From Alteromonas abrolhosensis (lineage in GTDB: Bacteria > Pseudomonadota > Gammaproteobacteria > Enterobacterales > Alteromonadaceae), in contig NZ_MEJH01000003.1 of assembly GCF_001953635.1 (NCBI RefSeq), positions 511,197 to 575,196 of the forward strand: a DNA stretch of 64,000 bases, read 5' to 3'. The notes under the pieces are model-generated. The model saw only the letters and a program-made list of their open reading frames with translations, was not told the origin of the DNA and ran no database searches. Position 1 is the first letter of the stretch; each line of letters starts with the position of its first letter. Positions 38,825 through 47,487 of the stretch are shown here, one piece after another. A program made the translations under genes and the position numbers.

Positions 38825-38922
38825 ATTTACAAACTATACTTACTCTAGCTGAATACAATATAAAAACATCATTGCCTAAACAGCATCAATGGTCGTAGTC
38901 TCTAAGACAGGTAGAAAGTGTT

Positions 38923-39744
38923 ATGCAAAAAGGAAAGTTGGTACAAAAGGTACAGAATATTTTTGGTGCCAATAGTCGAGTAACTAAAGCACTTAAGGGA
39001 TATCAAAAACTACAAGAAGTTAAAGAGATATCTCACCACTTTTCTACTTACTTAGTGCCAAAGATAGCGCATGACGAGGCTCTGAAAAATGAATCATTCA
39101 AAATTAGGTATCAAGTATATTGTACAGAAGAAGGTTTTGAACCACCTAATCCTTTAGAAATAGAAAGTGATGAATTCGATGCTTATTCGGTGTGTTGTTT
39201 AATCGAACATGTACAAAACCAGAGATTCGCGGGTACTGTTCGAATGGTTCGCCCGAATAAGGAAGATCAACTTCTTCCTATAGAAAAGTACTGTAGTGAT
39301 TCGATTACAAATAGCGCACTTGATCCTAGAAACTTCCCCCGCCATGAGATTTGTGAAATTTCTCGACTTGCAGTACCAAATGAGTTCCGTCGAAGACAGA
39401 TGGATAAATTCGATGGTGCTGCAATTGGTGCTATCAATCCAGAGAGTTATTCTGAAACAGAGTTACGTTGCTTCCCTTTCATTGCGATAGGACTATATCT
39501 TGCCGCCGCAGCAGTCTCAGTTAACTCAGGTGTTAAACATAACTATGTAATGATGGAGCCAAGGCTTGCTCGGTCAATGCGTTTTATAGGAATACGCTTT
39601 GAACAGATTGGACCGATCGTAGATTACCATGGTAAGAGGGCTGCCTATCACATCACGCCGGAAATGCTTCACAAAAACCTCCCTAAAGGGTTTTCAATAA
39701 TGTATAAAAACATAAAACATACATTAAGATCACAACAAGGATGA
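38923..39744 (+). CDS. PEP-CTERM/exosortase system-associated acyltransferase
   Basis: 273 residues of the GNAT superfamily, resembling the acyl-homoserine-lactone-synthase-like family encoded next to exosortase loci (TIGR03694 type). Recognised segments are FKIRYQVYCTEEGFEPPNP, FAGTVRMVRP, EISRLAVPNEFRRR and the C-terminal LARSMRFIGIRFEQIGP. Relatives make N-acyl amino acids; the product here is not determinable. It is a marker gene for the PEP-CTERM system and heads the plus-strand part of the locus. Confidence 0.88.
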   Translation: MQKGKLVQKVQNIFGANSRVTKALKGYQKLQEVKEISHHFSTYLVPKIAHDEALKNESFKIRYQVYCTEEGFEPPNPLEIESDEFDAYSVCCLIEHVQNQRFAGTVRMVRPNKEDQLLPIEKYCSDSITNSALDPRNFPRHEICEISRLAVPNEFRRRQMDKFDGAAIGAINPESYSETELRCFPFIAIGLYLAAAAVSVNSGVKHNYVMMEPRLARSMRFIGIRFEQIGPIVDYHGKRAAYHITPEMLHKNLPKGFSIMYKNIKHTLRSQQG

Positions 39745-39846
39745 TGCCGTTGAGCTCTTTCGCAACTATGACTTTGAGCTGTCAGCATAATTTACACCGC
39801 GAAAATGGAATAATTAATTTTCATTACTTATCAACAACTTAAAAGT

Positions 39847-39862
39847 TGGCACACATAGTGCT
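39847..39862 (+). promoter_or_regulatory. Sigma-54 promoter of the PEP-CTERM gene
   Basis: TGGCACACATAGTGCT matches the sigma-54 consensus TGGCACGNNNNTTGCW at 10 of 12 defined positions by my count, with the invariant GG and GC correctly spaced. The transcript would begin near 39873, about 40 bases before the ATG at 39912. PEP-CTERM genes in other bacteria are known to be driven by sigma-54 with the PrsK/PrsR two-component system. The prsK and prsR genes are not in this window. Confidence 0.72.
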
Positions 39863-39911
39863 TTAACCAAGTGACTTCAAGAAATCGCTGCAAACATAAC
39901 GGAGAGCGGAA

Positions 39912-40808
39912 ATGAAAAAGTTACTTCTTACAACAATGATGGCTGCTGGTTTAGCGCTTAGTGGACAAGCAGCAGCGACACCTTTTTACTTAGACTTATC
40001 TGACGATTCAGTAGTTAACCCTCGCGGTGCAATCGATGGTTTAGGTCTTCAATACGACTCAGTTTCTGAAGTAAATACAGCGACTGGCGAAATTGTGTCT
40101 CGCGGTGGTATTGGCCTAATCGGCTATACCTTTAACGGTTCAATGGCTGGATTTACTGATCTGTCTGACCTTGTGCTTTCTGACGATGGCGCTATTGCGA
40201 ACACGTTTACTTACGACCCTGAGCCAAACAATCTTGGTGTGGACGGTTCAACTTTCCCTACTATCGTAGTTACTGCACTTACATTTGATTTCGAATTAGA
40301 CGGTTTCCTTAACCCAGGTGGTGACTCTGTTACTTACACTGGCGGTGTTCTAGATATCTACTCTTATCAGTACAGCTATGATTTCGGTACTCCTGATGTT
40401 GTTACTGTTGATAATGGTAGTGCAGAGTTGTTGGTACAAAGCGAGTTCAGCACAAGCTCAATTAACCTTGGTGAGCAAGTTATCGAGTCGCTAATTACTG
40501 AAGTTAGCCTTACTCCAGCTGGTCAAGAAGTTTTCTACTTCCAAGATAGTTCAGGTAACTTCGTATCTTTCCAAGATTACATTACTGCAACGCTAACTGA
40601 CATCCTGCTTTATGCTTCACAAACAGTTACTGTTGGTGAGTTAGCAGATAACATCGCTAACCCAATCGACTCAGATGGTGACACAGTGCTTATCAGCGAT
40701 AACCACGCTGTTACTGTAGAGTTCCGTGTACCTGAGCCATCAACAGTTGCAGTTTTGAGCCTAGGCCTTATCAGCATGTTCGGTTTCTCACGTCGTCGTA
40801 GAAAATAA
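39912..40808 (+). CDS. PEP-CTERM sorting-signal protein (exosortase substrate)
   Basis: 298 residues. The signal peptide (about 1-21, ending GQAAA) leads into an acidic, Ser/Thr/Gly-rich beta-type body with no cysteine and no enzyme motif. The C-terminus is a textbook PEP-CTERM signal: VPEPST at about 273, a hydrophobic helix and a final SRRRRK. It should be exported by Sec, recognised by the exosortase encoded at 60834-62198 and cleaved near VPEP. A sigma-54 promoter precedes it and a strong terminator follows, so it is a monocistronic, probably highly expressed gene. Confidence 0.92.
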   Translation: MKKLLLTTMMAAGLALSGQAAATPFYLDLSDDSVVNPRGAIDGLGLQYDSVSEVNTATGEIVSRGGIGLIGYTFNGSMAGFTDLSDLVLSDDGAIANTFTYDPEPNNLGVDGSTFPTIVVTALTFDFELDGFLNPGGDSVTYTGGVLDIYSYQYSYDFGTPDVVTVDNGSAELLVQSEFSTSSINLGEQVIESLITEVSLTPAGQEVFYFQDSSGNFVSFQDYITATLTDILLYASQTVTVGELADNIANPIDSDGDTVLISDNHAVTVEFRVPEPSTVAVLSLGLISMFGFSRRRRK

Positions 40809-40836
40809 TATCGACACGGATACAAGCAAAAGACTT

Positions 40837-40869
40837 AAAGAGCTGCCTTAAATAGGCAGCTTTTTTTTT
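40837..40869 (+). terminator. Terminator of the PEP-CTERM gene
   Basis: AGCTGCCT, loop TAAAT, AGGCAGCT followed by nine T residues. It is a canonical strong terminator that isolates the PEP-CTERM gene from prsT. Confidence 0.93.
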
Positions 40870-40980
40870 GCTCTTTTCTTATCAGAGTGATACAGAATTG
40901 CCTTAGAAAAAGTCCTTGAATAGCTTGTAAATTATCTGGAATACGTTACCTTAGCTAGGTTAAGCAATAAGGAAGCTAAT

Positions 40981-43713
40981 GTGAAAAATTATTCTAAATT
41001 GTCAGTAGCCATGCTGTTATGCTTGTTGTCTGCGTGTAGCGACAACTCTCCAGAAAAGCGTCTGGCTGACGCAGAATTAATGCTTGAAAAAGGGCAATTA
41101 CAAGAAGCGTCAGTTACCCTCAAAAACGTAATAAAAGACGACCCTTCGCTTTTAAAGGCAAGAGAAATGTTAGGTTTAACATATCTCCAACAAGGCCTAT
41201 ACCTTGCAGCGCAAAAAGAATTACTACGCGCACAGAGCGTATTAAGCGATGAAAGCAAAGTCGCATTAGCAGAGACCCACCTTTGGCTTGAAGAATACGA
41301 GAGCATCAAAGACCTTAGTATTGATAACGAAGGCCAAACTAAAGATAAGTTAGAAATATACCAAGCAATTGCTCTGTTTCGAGCACAGAGCCCGACAAGT
41401 GCGATATCAGCATTTGAAAAGTTAGAGACTTCACCTTTTGAAGATATTGCATCTCTTGCGAAAGCTTACAACGCTACGATAAGAGAGAAACCTGCTGCAG
41501 CTTTAAAGGTATTGGTTGACAATGCAGCACAAATAGAAGACTCGCCGCTAGCGCTTCAGTTAAAATTTACCCTAGAAAACTTTGTTAATGATTGGTCGAG
41601 TGCTATTGATACCAGTAAAAAATTGCTTTCTTTAAGGCCCGCTGATTATAAGGTAAAAACCCAACTAGCAACGGTTTTAATAAACGCTGGTGAATTCGAA
41701 GAGGCAAAACCTGTTGTTGAACAACTTTTACGTCTGAGTCCTGAGCAAGCCTATTTTAACCAGTTAAAGGGTACCTTGTTGGTTTCTGAAAAGGACTATG
41801 AGGGCGCAATTCTTTACCTAGATAAAGCAATAAAAAATGGACGCTCAAACCAAATTACTCGGTTATTTTCCGCCATATCTCATTATCAACTGGGAAATTT
41901 TGAGCAGGCATATCAGAACCTTTCAGTCATCATTGACACGTTGCCTAAAGATCATTACGCCAAAAGACTTTATACGAGCATTCAACTGAAATTAGGCTAC
42001 GTTCAGGACGGTATTGATACAATTAATACAATGTCTGATCTTGGACAGGACGATCTATTGTACATCGTTGAAACATCCAGATTACTTGTTCAAAAGAACG
42101 AGCTTGACGAGGCAAAACGCTTGATTGGCAAAATTGAGTCGGACCAAATTTCGGACTCCAAGATGCTTCAAAATATCGGTTTGTTGAAACTTATTACTGG
42201 CAAGGAAGGTCTTTCCGAGCTAGAGCGAAACCTAGATATATCACCTGAATCTGAAAACAGTTTCTACCTGCTATTAGTGGCCTATGTTGAAAATAAGGCC
42301 TACGACAAAGCCTACGAGCTTATAGATTCGCGCTTAACAGGTGAAGAGAATAAAATTGAGCGATTGAATGCAACAGGTTTTGTTCAACAGACAGCCGGAG
42401 ACATTGAGTCTGCACAACAAACCTATCAAAAACTAAAAGATATAGACCCCAAAAACCTTGAAGCGGCCCTATTTTTCATAGAGCAGTCAATAAAAAATGG
42501 AGAGCTTGAAAAAGCATCGAAACAGCTTTCAAGTGCTATTGATAACTATCCTTTGAGCACTCGCCTGTTAATACGCTCTTTCCAAGTGGCTCAGCGCTTA
42601 GGAAATATCAAACCAGCCATTAAACAATTGAAAGAAGCTCAAGGGAAATCGAAAGAACCAAAATACGCTCTCCTTTATGCCGCTGCGCTTTCTTTAGATA
42701 ATCAATTCAAAACTGTAGTGGATTACCTTTCGGAAAATCAACAAAAGCTAAAAGATACCCCTAAATATTGGATGTTGCTGGGTAATGCCTATGCAAAACA
42801 GTCTAATTACAAGGAAGCGCGAAAGGCATTCACTGAATGGAGAAAACTGGAGCCTTCTCAAAATTCGTTTGTACAGAGTATACAAATTGAAGAAATTGAA
42901 CGTGACTACCTCAAGGCGGAACAGGTTATCGAGGAAGCGCGCAGAAACCTTGGTAAGAATACAACCATTGAGCTGCTGGCTGCTAGGTTAAAGCTACTTC
43001 AAGGCAAAAACAAAGACGCAAGTAAAGCTTATAACGCACTTCCTGACGAAGCGAAAAAGTCATTAATTGGTCAGGTAGTAAAAGGACGCTTAGCTATTAC
43101 TGAAGGTAATTACCAGTCTGCAATATCCACACTAGAGCCGTTGTACGAAGACGCGCCATCTAGTGAGTTAGCACTGCTGCTACTTACTTCATATGTGCAG
43201 TTAGAGCAGCACGAAAAGATACTTAGCTTTGCAAAAGCACACCTTGAAAGAGCGCAAAGTGACAACAAAGTCCGTCTTCTCTTTGCCAATTATCTTCTTG
43301 AGCGTGAACCAGTACTTGCAATCGAACAGTATACGTATCTTGTTGATAACGTGAAGAAAGAGAGCCCACTCGTGTTAAACAACCTTGCTTGGTTGCTTAA
43401 TCAAAATGGTTCACCATCTAAAGCTTTAAAGCTCATTGAGAGAGCTAACGAGCTCGTTCCAAACAACCCCAACATCTTATCCACTTACGGAGCTGTACTC
43501 TCCTCTTTATCAAAACACGAAGCTGCAATAGAGAAAGCAAAGGAAGCATTCGTGATAAGTAAAGAAAATGTCTCTATCGGCATAGAATACGTTAGAGCTT
43601 TAGCGAGGGGCGGAAGAAAAATTGATGCACAACGAGTAGCGTCGACTATTATTCCAGTAACCGCTGCGCAAGAAACGCAGCTCAATCAAGTGAAACAACA
43701 ATTCCAACTTTAG
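40981..43713 (+). CDS. prsT: PEP-CTERM system TPR-repeat lipoprotein PrsT
   Basis: 910 residues from a GTG start with an AAGGA ribosome-binding site. The signal peptide ends in the lipobox LLSAC (Cys19). The remainder is made of tetratricopeptide repeats (about 25-890), e.g. AREMLGLTYLQQGLYLAAQKEL and LNNLAWLLNQNGSPSKALKLIERA. This fits the TIGR02917-type PrsT lipoprotein that accompanies exosortase A systems. It is expected at the periplasmic face of the outer or inner membrane as a scaffold for polysaccharide or protein export. It begins the large plus-strand series that continues to 50631. Confidence 0.9.
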   Translation: MKNYSKLSVAMLLCLLSACSDNSPEKRLADAELMLEKGQLQEASVTLKNVIKDDPSLLKAREMLGLTYLQQGLYLAAQKELLRAQSVLSDESKVALAETHLWLEEYESIKDLSIDNEGQTKDKLEIYQAIALFRAQSPTSAISAFEKLETSPFEDIASLAKAYNATIREKPAAALKVLVDNAAQIEDSPLALQLKFTLENFVNDWSSAIDTSKKLLSLRPADYKVKTQLATVLINAGEFEEAKPVVEQLLRLSPEQAYFNQLKGTLLVSEKDYEGAILYLDKAIKNGRSNQITRLFSAISHYQLGNFEQAYQNLSVIIDTLPKDHYAKRLYTSIQLKLGYVQDGIDTINTMSDLGQDDLLYIVETSRLLVQKNELDEAKRLIGKIESDQISDSKMLQNIGLLKLITGKEGLSELERNLDISPESENSFYLLLVAYVENKAYDKAYELIDSRLTGEENKIERLNATGFVQQTAGDIESAQQTYQKLKDIDPKNLEAALFFIEQSIKNGELEKASKQLSSAIDNYPLSTRLLIRSFQVAQRLGNIKPAIKQLKEAQGKSKEPKYALLYAAALSLDNQFKTVVDYLSENQQKLKDTPKYWMLLGNAYAKQSNYKEARKAFTEWRKLEPSQNSFVQSIQIEEIERDYLKAEQVIEEARRNLGKNTTIELLAARLKLLQGKNKDASKAYNALPDEAKKSLIGQVVKGRLAITEGNYQSAISTLEPLYEDAPSSELALLLLTSYVQLEQHEKILSFAKAHLERAQSDNKVRLLFANYLLEREPVLAIEQYTYLVDNVKKESPLVLNNLAWLLNQNGSPSKALKLIERANELVPNNPNILSTYGAVLSSLSKHEAAIEKAKEAFVISKENVSIGIEYVRALARGGRKIDAQRVASTIIPVTAAQETQLNQVKQQFQL

Positions 43714-43736
43714 GAATAACCTGGGGCTCGACAATT

Positions 43737-44633
43737 ATGTTTGATTACAATGATGCTTTCTCAAGGAATATTGGTTGGGTAACGGAAGAAGAACAACTAA
43801 AACTCAAAAATAGCAAGGTTGCCATTGGTGGCTTGGGCGGTGTTGGTGGCGACCACGCCATTGTTTGTGCTCGTATGGGGATAGGCAATTTTAACATCTC
43901 AGATCTTGACGCTTACGACTATGCCAATTTCAACCGCCAAGCTGGTGCGTTTGTTTCAACAATCGGTAAAGAAAAATCTGAGGTGATGGAAAACACCCTG
44001 AAGGATATTAATCCAGAAGCGACAATTAGGAATTTTAAGAGCGGTATAACTCTCGAAAACCTTGACGAATTTCTCGATGGTGTGGATGTTTACATAGATA
44101 GCTTAGATATATTTGCACTCGAAATCCGCAGGCAGGTTTTCCGACGCTGCTACGAATTGGGGATTCCTACAATAACTGCAGCCCCGATGGGAATGGGCAC
44201 AGCAATGTTGTGCTTCAAACCGGGTGAAATGTCTTTTGATGACTATTTTGCTATGGTTGATGCTCCTTCGAATGCCAGTGAACAGGAAAAAGAAGAGTAT
44301 TTTGAAAATAATATTGTACGGTTTGTGATTGGCGTTTCGCCGTCAGTTCAACAGCGACATTATTTAGTTAAGAACTCCTCTGTCAACTTCATGAAAAAGA
44401 AAGTCCCTTCCACCTGCATGGGGATTTCATTGGCCGCGGGGGTTCTCTGTACCAATGTATTAAAACTACTGTTAGGTCGTGGAGAGGTCGTTTGTGCTCC
44501 TAGAGGACTGCACTTCGATGCTTATAGAAATAATCTAATTAAAACTTGGCGTCCTTGGGGAAATAAAAACCCGCTTCAGAAATATATGTTCAAAAAAGTC
44601 AAACAAATATTAGAAGATAGCAAAGAAGACTAA
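43737..44633 (+). CDS. ThiF/E1-like adenylyltransferase in the exopolysaccharide operon
   Basis: 298 residues of the ThiF/MoeB/E1 superfamily. The nucleotide loop GGLGGVGGDHA (31-41), the acidic ISDLDAYDYANFNRQ (Asp57 and Arg67) and KSEVMENTLKDINPEA are all conserved. The paired CxxC zinc motifs of MoeB/ThiF are absent. A possible thiol is the Cys in PSTCMGISLAAG. Such enzymes adenylate a carboxylate, often the C-terminus of a ubiquitin-like protein, but no such partner is visible nearby. It is 2 bases before the acetyltransferase gene. The target is unknown. Confidence 0.85.
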   Translation: MFDYNDAFSRNIGWVTEEEQLKLKNSKVAIGGLGGVGGDHAIVCARMGIGNFNISDLDAYDYANFNRQAGAFVSTIGKEKSEVMENTLKDINPEATIRNFKSGITLENLDEFLDGVDVYIDSLDIFALEIRRQVFRRCYELGIPTITAAPMGMGTAMLCFKPGEMSFDDYFAMVDAPSNASEQEKEEYFENNIVRFVIGVSPSVQQRHYLVKNSSVNFMKKKVPSTCMGISLAAGVLCTNVLKLLLGRGEVVCAPRGLHFDAYRNNLIKTWRPWGNKNPLQKYMFKKVKQILEDSKED

Positions 44634-44635
44634 GA

Positions 44636-45148
44636 ATGTCTGAGACAATAAAACTTATCAAATCGGACATAAAGCAAAAAAAGCAGATATTTCTGAACGA
44701 TGGTGCGAGTATATCAACGTTCCGCACTTTGCTTACTGATGGCACGAGCGCTAATATTTTGTATAGATTAGCTTTTCGTTGCGCGCAATCGAAATTACTC
44801 ACTCCTTTTGCATTAATTCTGTCTCACATCAACCGAGTATACAATGGTTGCGTGATAGGCGTGAACGCAAACTTTGGCCCAGGATTCGTGATTATGCACC
44901 CCATAGGGGTTGTAGTTAACTCAAAGGTCGTTGGGGGTAAAAATATAACGCTTGAAAGTGGCGTGGTAATTGGTGATGAAAAAGGAAAGTCTCCAACTCT
45001 GGGGGATAATATTTTTTTTGGAGCCGGCGCTAAAGCTTTCGGCGGTATCAGTATTGGAACTGATGTGAAAATTGGCGCAAATGCCGTAGTAGTCAAGGAT
45101 ATCCCTTCAAACTCTACTGCATTAGGGATCCCAGCAACTGTTAAGTAA
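44636..45148 (+). CDS. Serine acetyltransferase-like hexapeptide acetyltransferase
   Basis: 170 residues. A short N-terminal helical part is followed by left-handed beta-helix hexapeptide repeats (about 75-168: IGVNANFGPGFVIMHPIGVV, ITLESGVVIGD, IFFGAGAKAFG, KIGANAVVVKDIP). The His in FVIMHPIGVV corresponds to the catalytic His of CysE. It lacks the full CysE N-terminal domain. It probably acetylates a sugar or an amino-acid substituent of the polysaccharide. Very close spacing to the ThiF-like gene and the following GT2 gene shows one operon. Confidence 0.87.
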   Translation: MSETIKLIKSDIKQKKQIFLNDGASISTFRTLLTDGTSANILYRLAFRCAQSKLLTPFALILSHINRVYNGCVIGVNANFGPGFVIMHPIGVVVNSKVVGGKNITLESGVVIGDEKGKSPTLGDNIFFGAGAKAFGGISIGTDVKIGANAVVVKDIPSNSTALGIPATVK

Positions 45149-45153
45149 ATAAT

Positions 45154-46326
45154 ATGAAGTACATTGAATTCTTTTTTTGGGTAGCTAGCTTTCTTATTGT
45201 TTACAGCTATTTGCTATATCCCGTTATCCTATTCTCCCTTAGTCGCTTACTTTCTAAAAAGGACAACCAAACCTTCGTTGTCAGGCAAAATGACGATTCT
45301 TTGCCTTCAGTTTCGGTGGTCATTTCCGCTTATAATGAAGAGGCATGTATTGAAGAGCGCATTAAAAACTTACTATCTCTTGAATATCCCCATGACAAAA
45401 TTCGTCTTCTAATTGCATCAGACGGTAGTACAGACGACACAAATGCAATACTAAATAGTTTTGACGACCCACGCCTTGCTGTTTTTTGCTTTGAAGAGAA
45501 TCGGGGCAAGATCAATGTTCTAAACGATCTTTTATCACGTGTAACTTCAGAGATTACGGTATTTTCAGACGCGAATACGATGTTTGAAAACGATGCGATA
45601 TTGAACCTTGTTGCACCTTTTCGTGAAGACCAAGTGGGGGCGGTTTGTGGTGAGCTCAACTTAATTGATGTTTTTTCAGGTGACAACAAGGACAACCTAT
45701 ATTGGAAATATGAGCAATTTTTGAAGTTTCACGAGTCTGAAATTGACGCGTTGCTAGGTGCTAACGGCGGTATTTATGCGATAAGGACCACACTATACGA
45801 ACCTCTTCCAGACAATACCATCATAGATGATTTTTGTATTGTGATGAACGTCGCAAAAAATAACTTCAAAATTGTGTACAACAAGGAAGCATTAGCTTCT
45901 GAGGAAATCGCCCCTACTCTTAAAGAAGAAGCTGGTCGACGTATTCGCATTGGCGCTGGTAACTACCAATCGCTCTCACGTTTAAAGTGGTTACTTCACC
46001 CTCGCTATAAGTGGCGGTGGTTTTCATATTTAAGTCATAAGGTCATTCGCTGGTTTGTCCCACACCTTATGATTATTGCTTTAATACTTAATGTTATTCT
46101 TATTTGGCATTCTAACTCTACTTATGAGTTGCTACTAGCCTGTCAGGCTGGTTTTTACGCATTTTGGGTCATGGGTGAGCTTAGTCTCTTCAAGAATACT
46201 CCCATAATTGGAAAAATAGTTAGCTTAATAACCTTTTTTGTTTCAATGAATATATCGCTCTTTAAAGGATTCATTCGTTTTCTATCGACTAATTTAACAG
46301 CGACATGGCAAAGGACATCGAGATGA
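45154..46326 (+). CDS. Family 2 glycosyltransferase, membrane-anchored
   Basis: 390 residues. An N-terminal membrane helix (about 5-28) precedes the GT-A domain: SVSVVISAYNEEACIEERI, SDGSTDDT, VFSDANTMFE (DxD-like), GANGGIYAIR and DDFCIVMNV, with an RRIRIGAGNYQ motif in the place of QxxRW. Three C-terminal helices follow (about 300-385). This resembles processive GT2 enzymes of the BcsA/poly-GlcNAc type but is short. It adds a sugar on the cytosolic face of the inner membrane. Acceptor unknown. Confidence 0.9.
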   Translation: MKYIEFFFWVASFLIVYSYLLYPVILFSLSRLLSKKDNQTFVVRQNDDSLPSVSVVISAYNEEACIEERIKNLLSLEYPHDKIRLLIASDGSTDDTNAILNSFDDPRLAVFCFEENRGKINVLNDLLSRVTSEITVFSDANTMFENDAILNLVAPFREDQVGAVCGELNLIDVFSGDNKDNLYWKYEQFLKFHESEIDALLGANGGIYAIRTTLYEPLPDNTIIDDFCIVMNVAKNNFKIVYNKEALASEEIAPTLKEEAGRRIRIGAGNYQSLSRLKWLLHPRYKWRWFSYLSHKVIRWFVPHLMIIALILNVILIWHSNSTYELLLACQAGFYAFWVMGELSLFKNTPIIGKIVSLITFFVSMNISLFKGFIRFLSTNLTATWQRTSR

Positions 46327-47486
46327 TCGCGTTTTTACTGATATTTTTAATTCTATTTTCAGTGGCATTTAGCATTATTGTTAAGAAGAAAAAAATGCAA
46401 AGTTGGCTTTGGAATTATACGAAGAGTCGATTTTCAAGCAAACCTACTGTGAATGGCACTACACACGTAATGTTTTGCTTTGTAGACCACTACGAACCCC
46501 AGTGGAAGAACAAAGATAATATTGAACTTGAAAGGCAGCGCGTTGATAGGTGGATGGTTGATTACCCCAAGATGGCGAGCCAATTTACGGATGCGGATGG
46601 CAATCACCCCAAGCACAGTTTTTTCTTTCCTGAAGAAGAATACCGAAAAGAACATTTAGACAAAATTTCAGACCTTTGCGCCAAAGGATTCGGTGAAATA
46701 GAGATTCATCTGCATCATGATAACGACACTAGTGAAAATCTAAGAGCCACGCTTTCGGGCTTTGCACAGTGCCTTCACGAAGAGCATAATGCGTTGAGTA
46801 TCGACCCCAAGACAGGTCAGCCAGTTTATGCGTTTATACACGGTAATTGGGTGTTAGATAACTCTCACCCTCATGGAAAGTGGTGTGGCGTTAACGACGA
46901 ACTTATCGTATTAAAAGAGACTGGCTGCTACGCAGACTTTACGTTCCCCTCGCCAGACGAATCACAACCTGCCATGTTGAATACCATCTACTACGCTAAA
47001 GACGATCCTGAAAAGCCAAAATCATATGAAACCGGCAAAGCGATAGTTAAAGGCGGTAAAGCGTGGGGTGATATTTTGCTTATTCAAGGAATATTAGGTT
47101 TGAACTGGAAAGTGAGAAAGAAAGGCATTTTCCCACAAATTGAAAATTCAGATGTGAGAAAAACATTTCCTCCCACACCTAATCGCGTAGACCTTTGGGT
47201 TAAAGAAGGTATTCATGTCGAAGGCAAGCCGGATTGGATTTTCATTAAAGTCCATACTCATGGCGCGCAAGATGGAGATATGGACACGTTGCTTGGCGAT
47301 CCTATCAAAGAGATGCACAGACATTTGACCACGCAGTACAATGACGGCCGTGATTATGCACTTCATTACGTTTCGGCTCGTGAAATGTACAACATAATAA
47401 AAGCTGCGGAAGCAGGAGAAGAAGGAAACCCTAACGATTTTAGGGATTATCTCCTTCCAGCTCCAAGTTTTAAAAAGCTTTCTTAA
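46323..47486 (+). CDS. Membrane-anchored NodB-fold-like hydrolase of unknown function
   Basis: 387 residues from the ATG at 46323, which overlaps the preceding stop as ATGA and has AAGGAC upstream. A membrane helix (about 2-20) is followed by a globular domain with regularly placed Asp and His residues: MFCFVDHYEP, EIEIHLHHDND, FIHGNWVLDNSHP and IFIKVHTHGAQ. The pattern suggests a metal-dependent polysaccharide-deacetylase-type barrel, but the canonical TFDDG motif is missing. I do not recognise the family by name. It is followed by a true NodB protein, so both may act on the same polymer. Confidence 0.72.
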   Translation: MIAFLLIFLILFSVAFSIIVKKKKMQSWLWNYTKSRFSSKPTVNGTTHVMFCFVDHYEPQWKNKDNIELERQRVDRWMVDYPKMASQFTDADGNHPKHSFFFPEEEYRKEHLDKISDLCAKGFGEIEIHLHHDNDTSENLRATLSGFAQCLHEEHNALSIDPKTGQPVYAFIHGNWVLDNSHPHGKWCGVNDELIVLKETGCYADFTFPSPDESQPAMLNTIYYAKDDPEKPKSYETGKAIVKGGKAWGDILLIQGILGLNWKVRKKGIFPQIENSDVRKTFPPTPNRVDLWVKEGIHVEGKPDWIFIKVHTHGAQDGDMDTLLGDPIKEMHRHLTTQYNDGRDYALHYVSAREMYNIIKAAEAGEEGNPNDFRDYLLPAPSFKKLS

Positions 47487-47487
47487 C

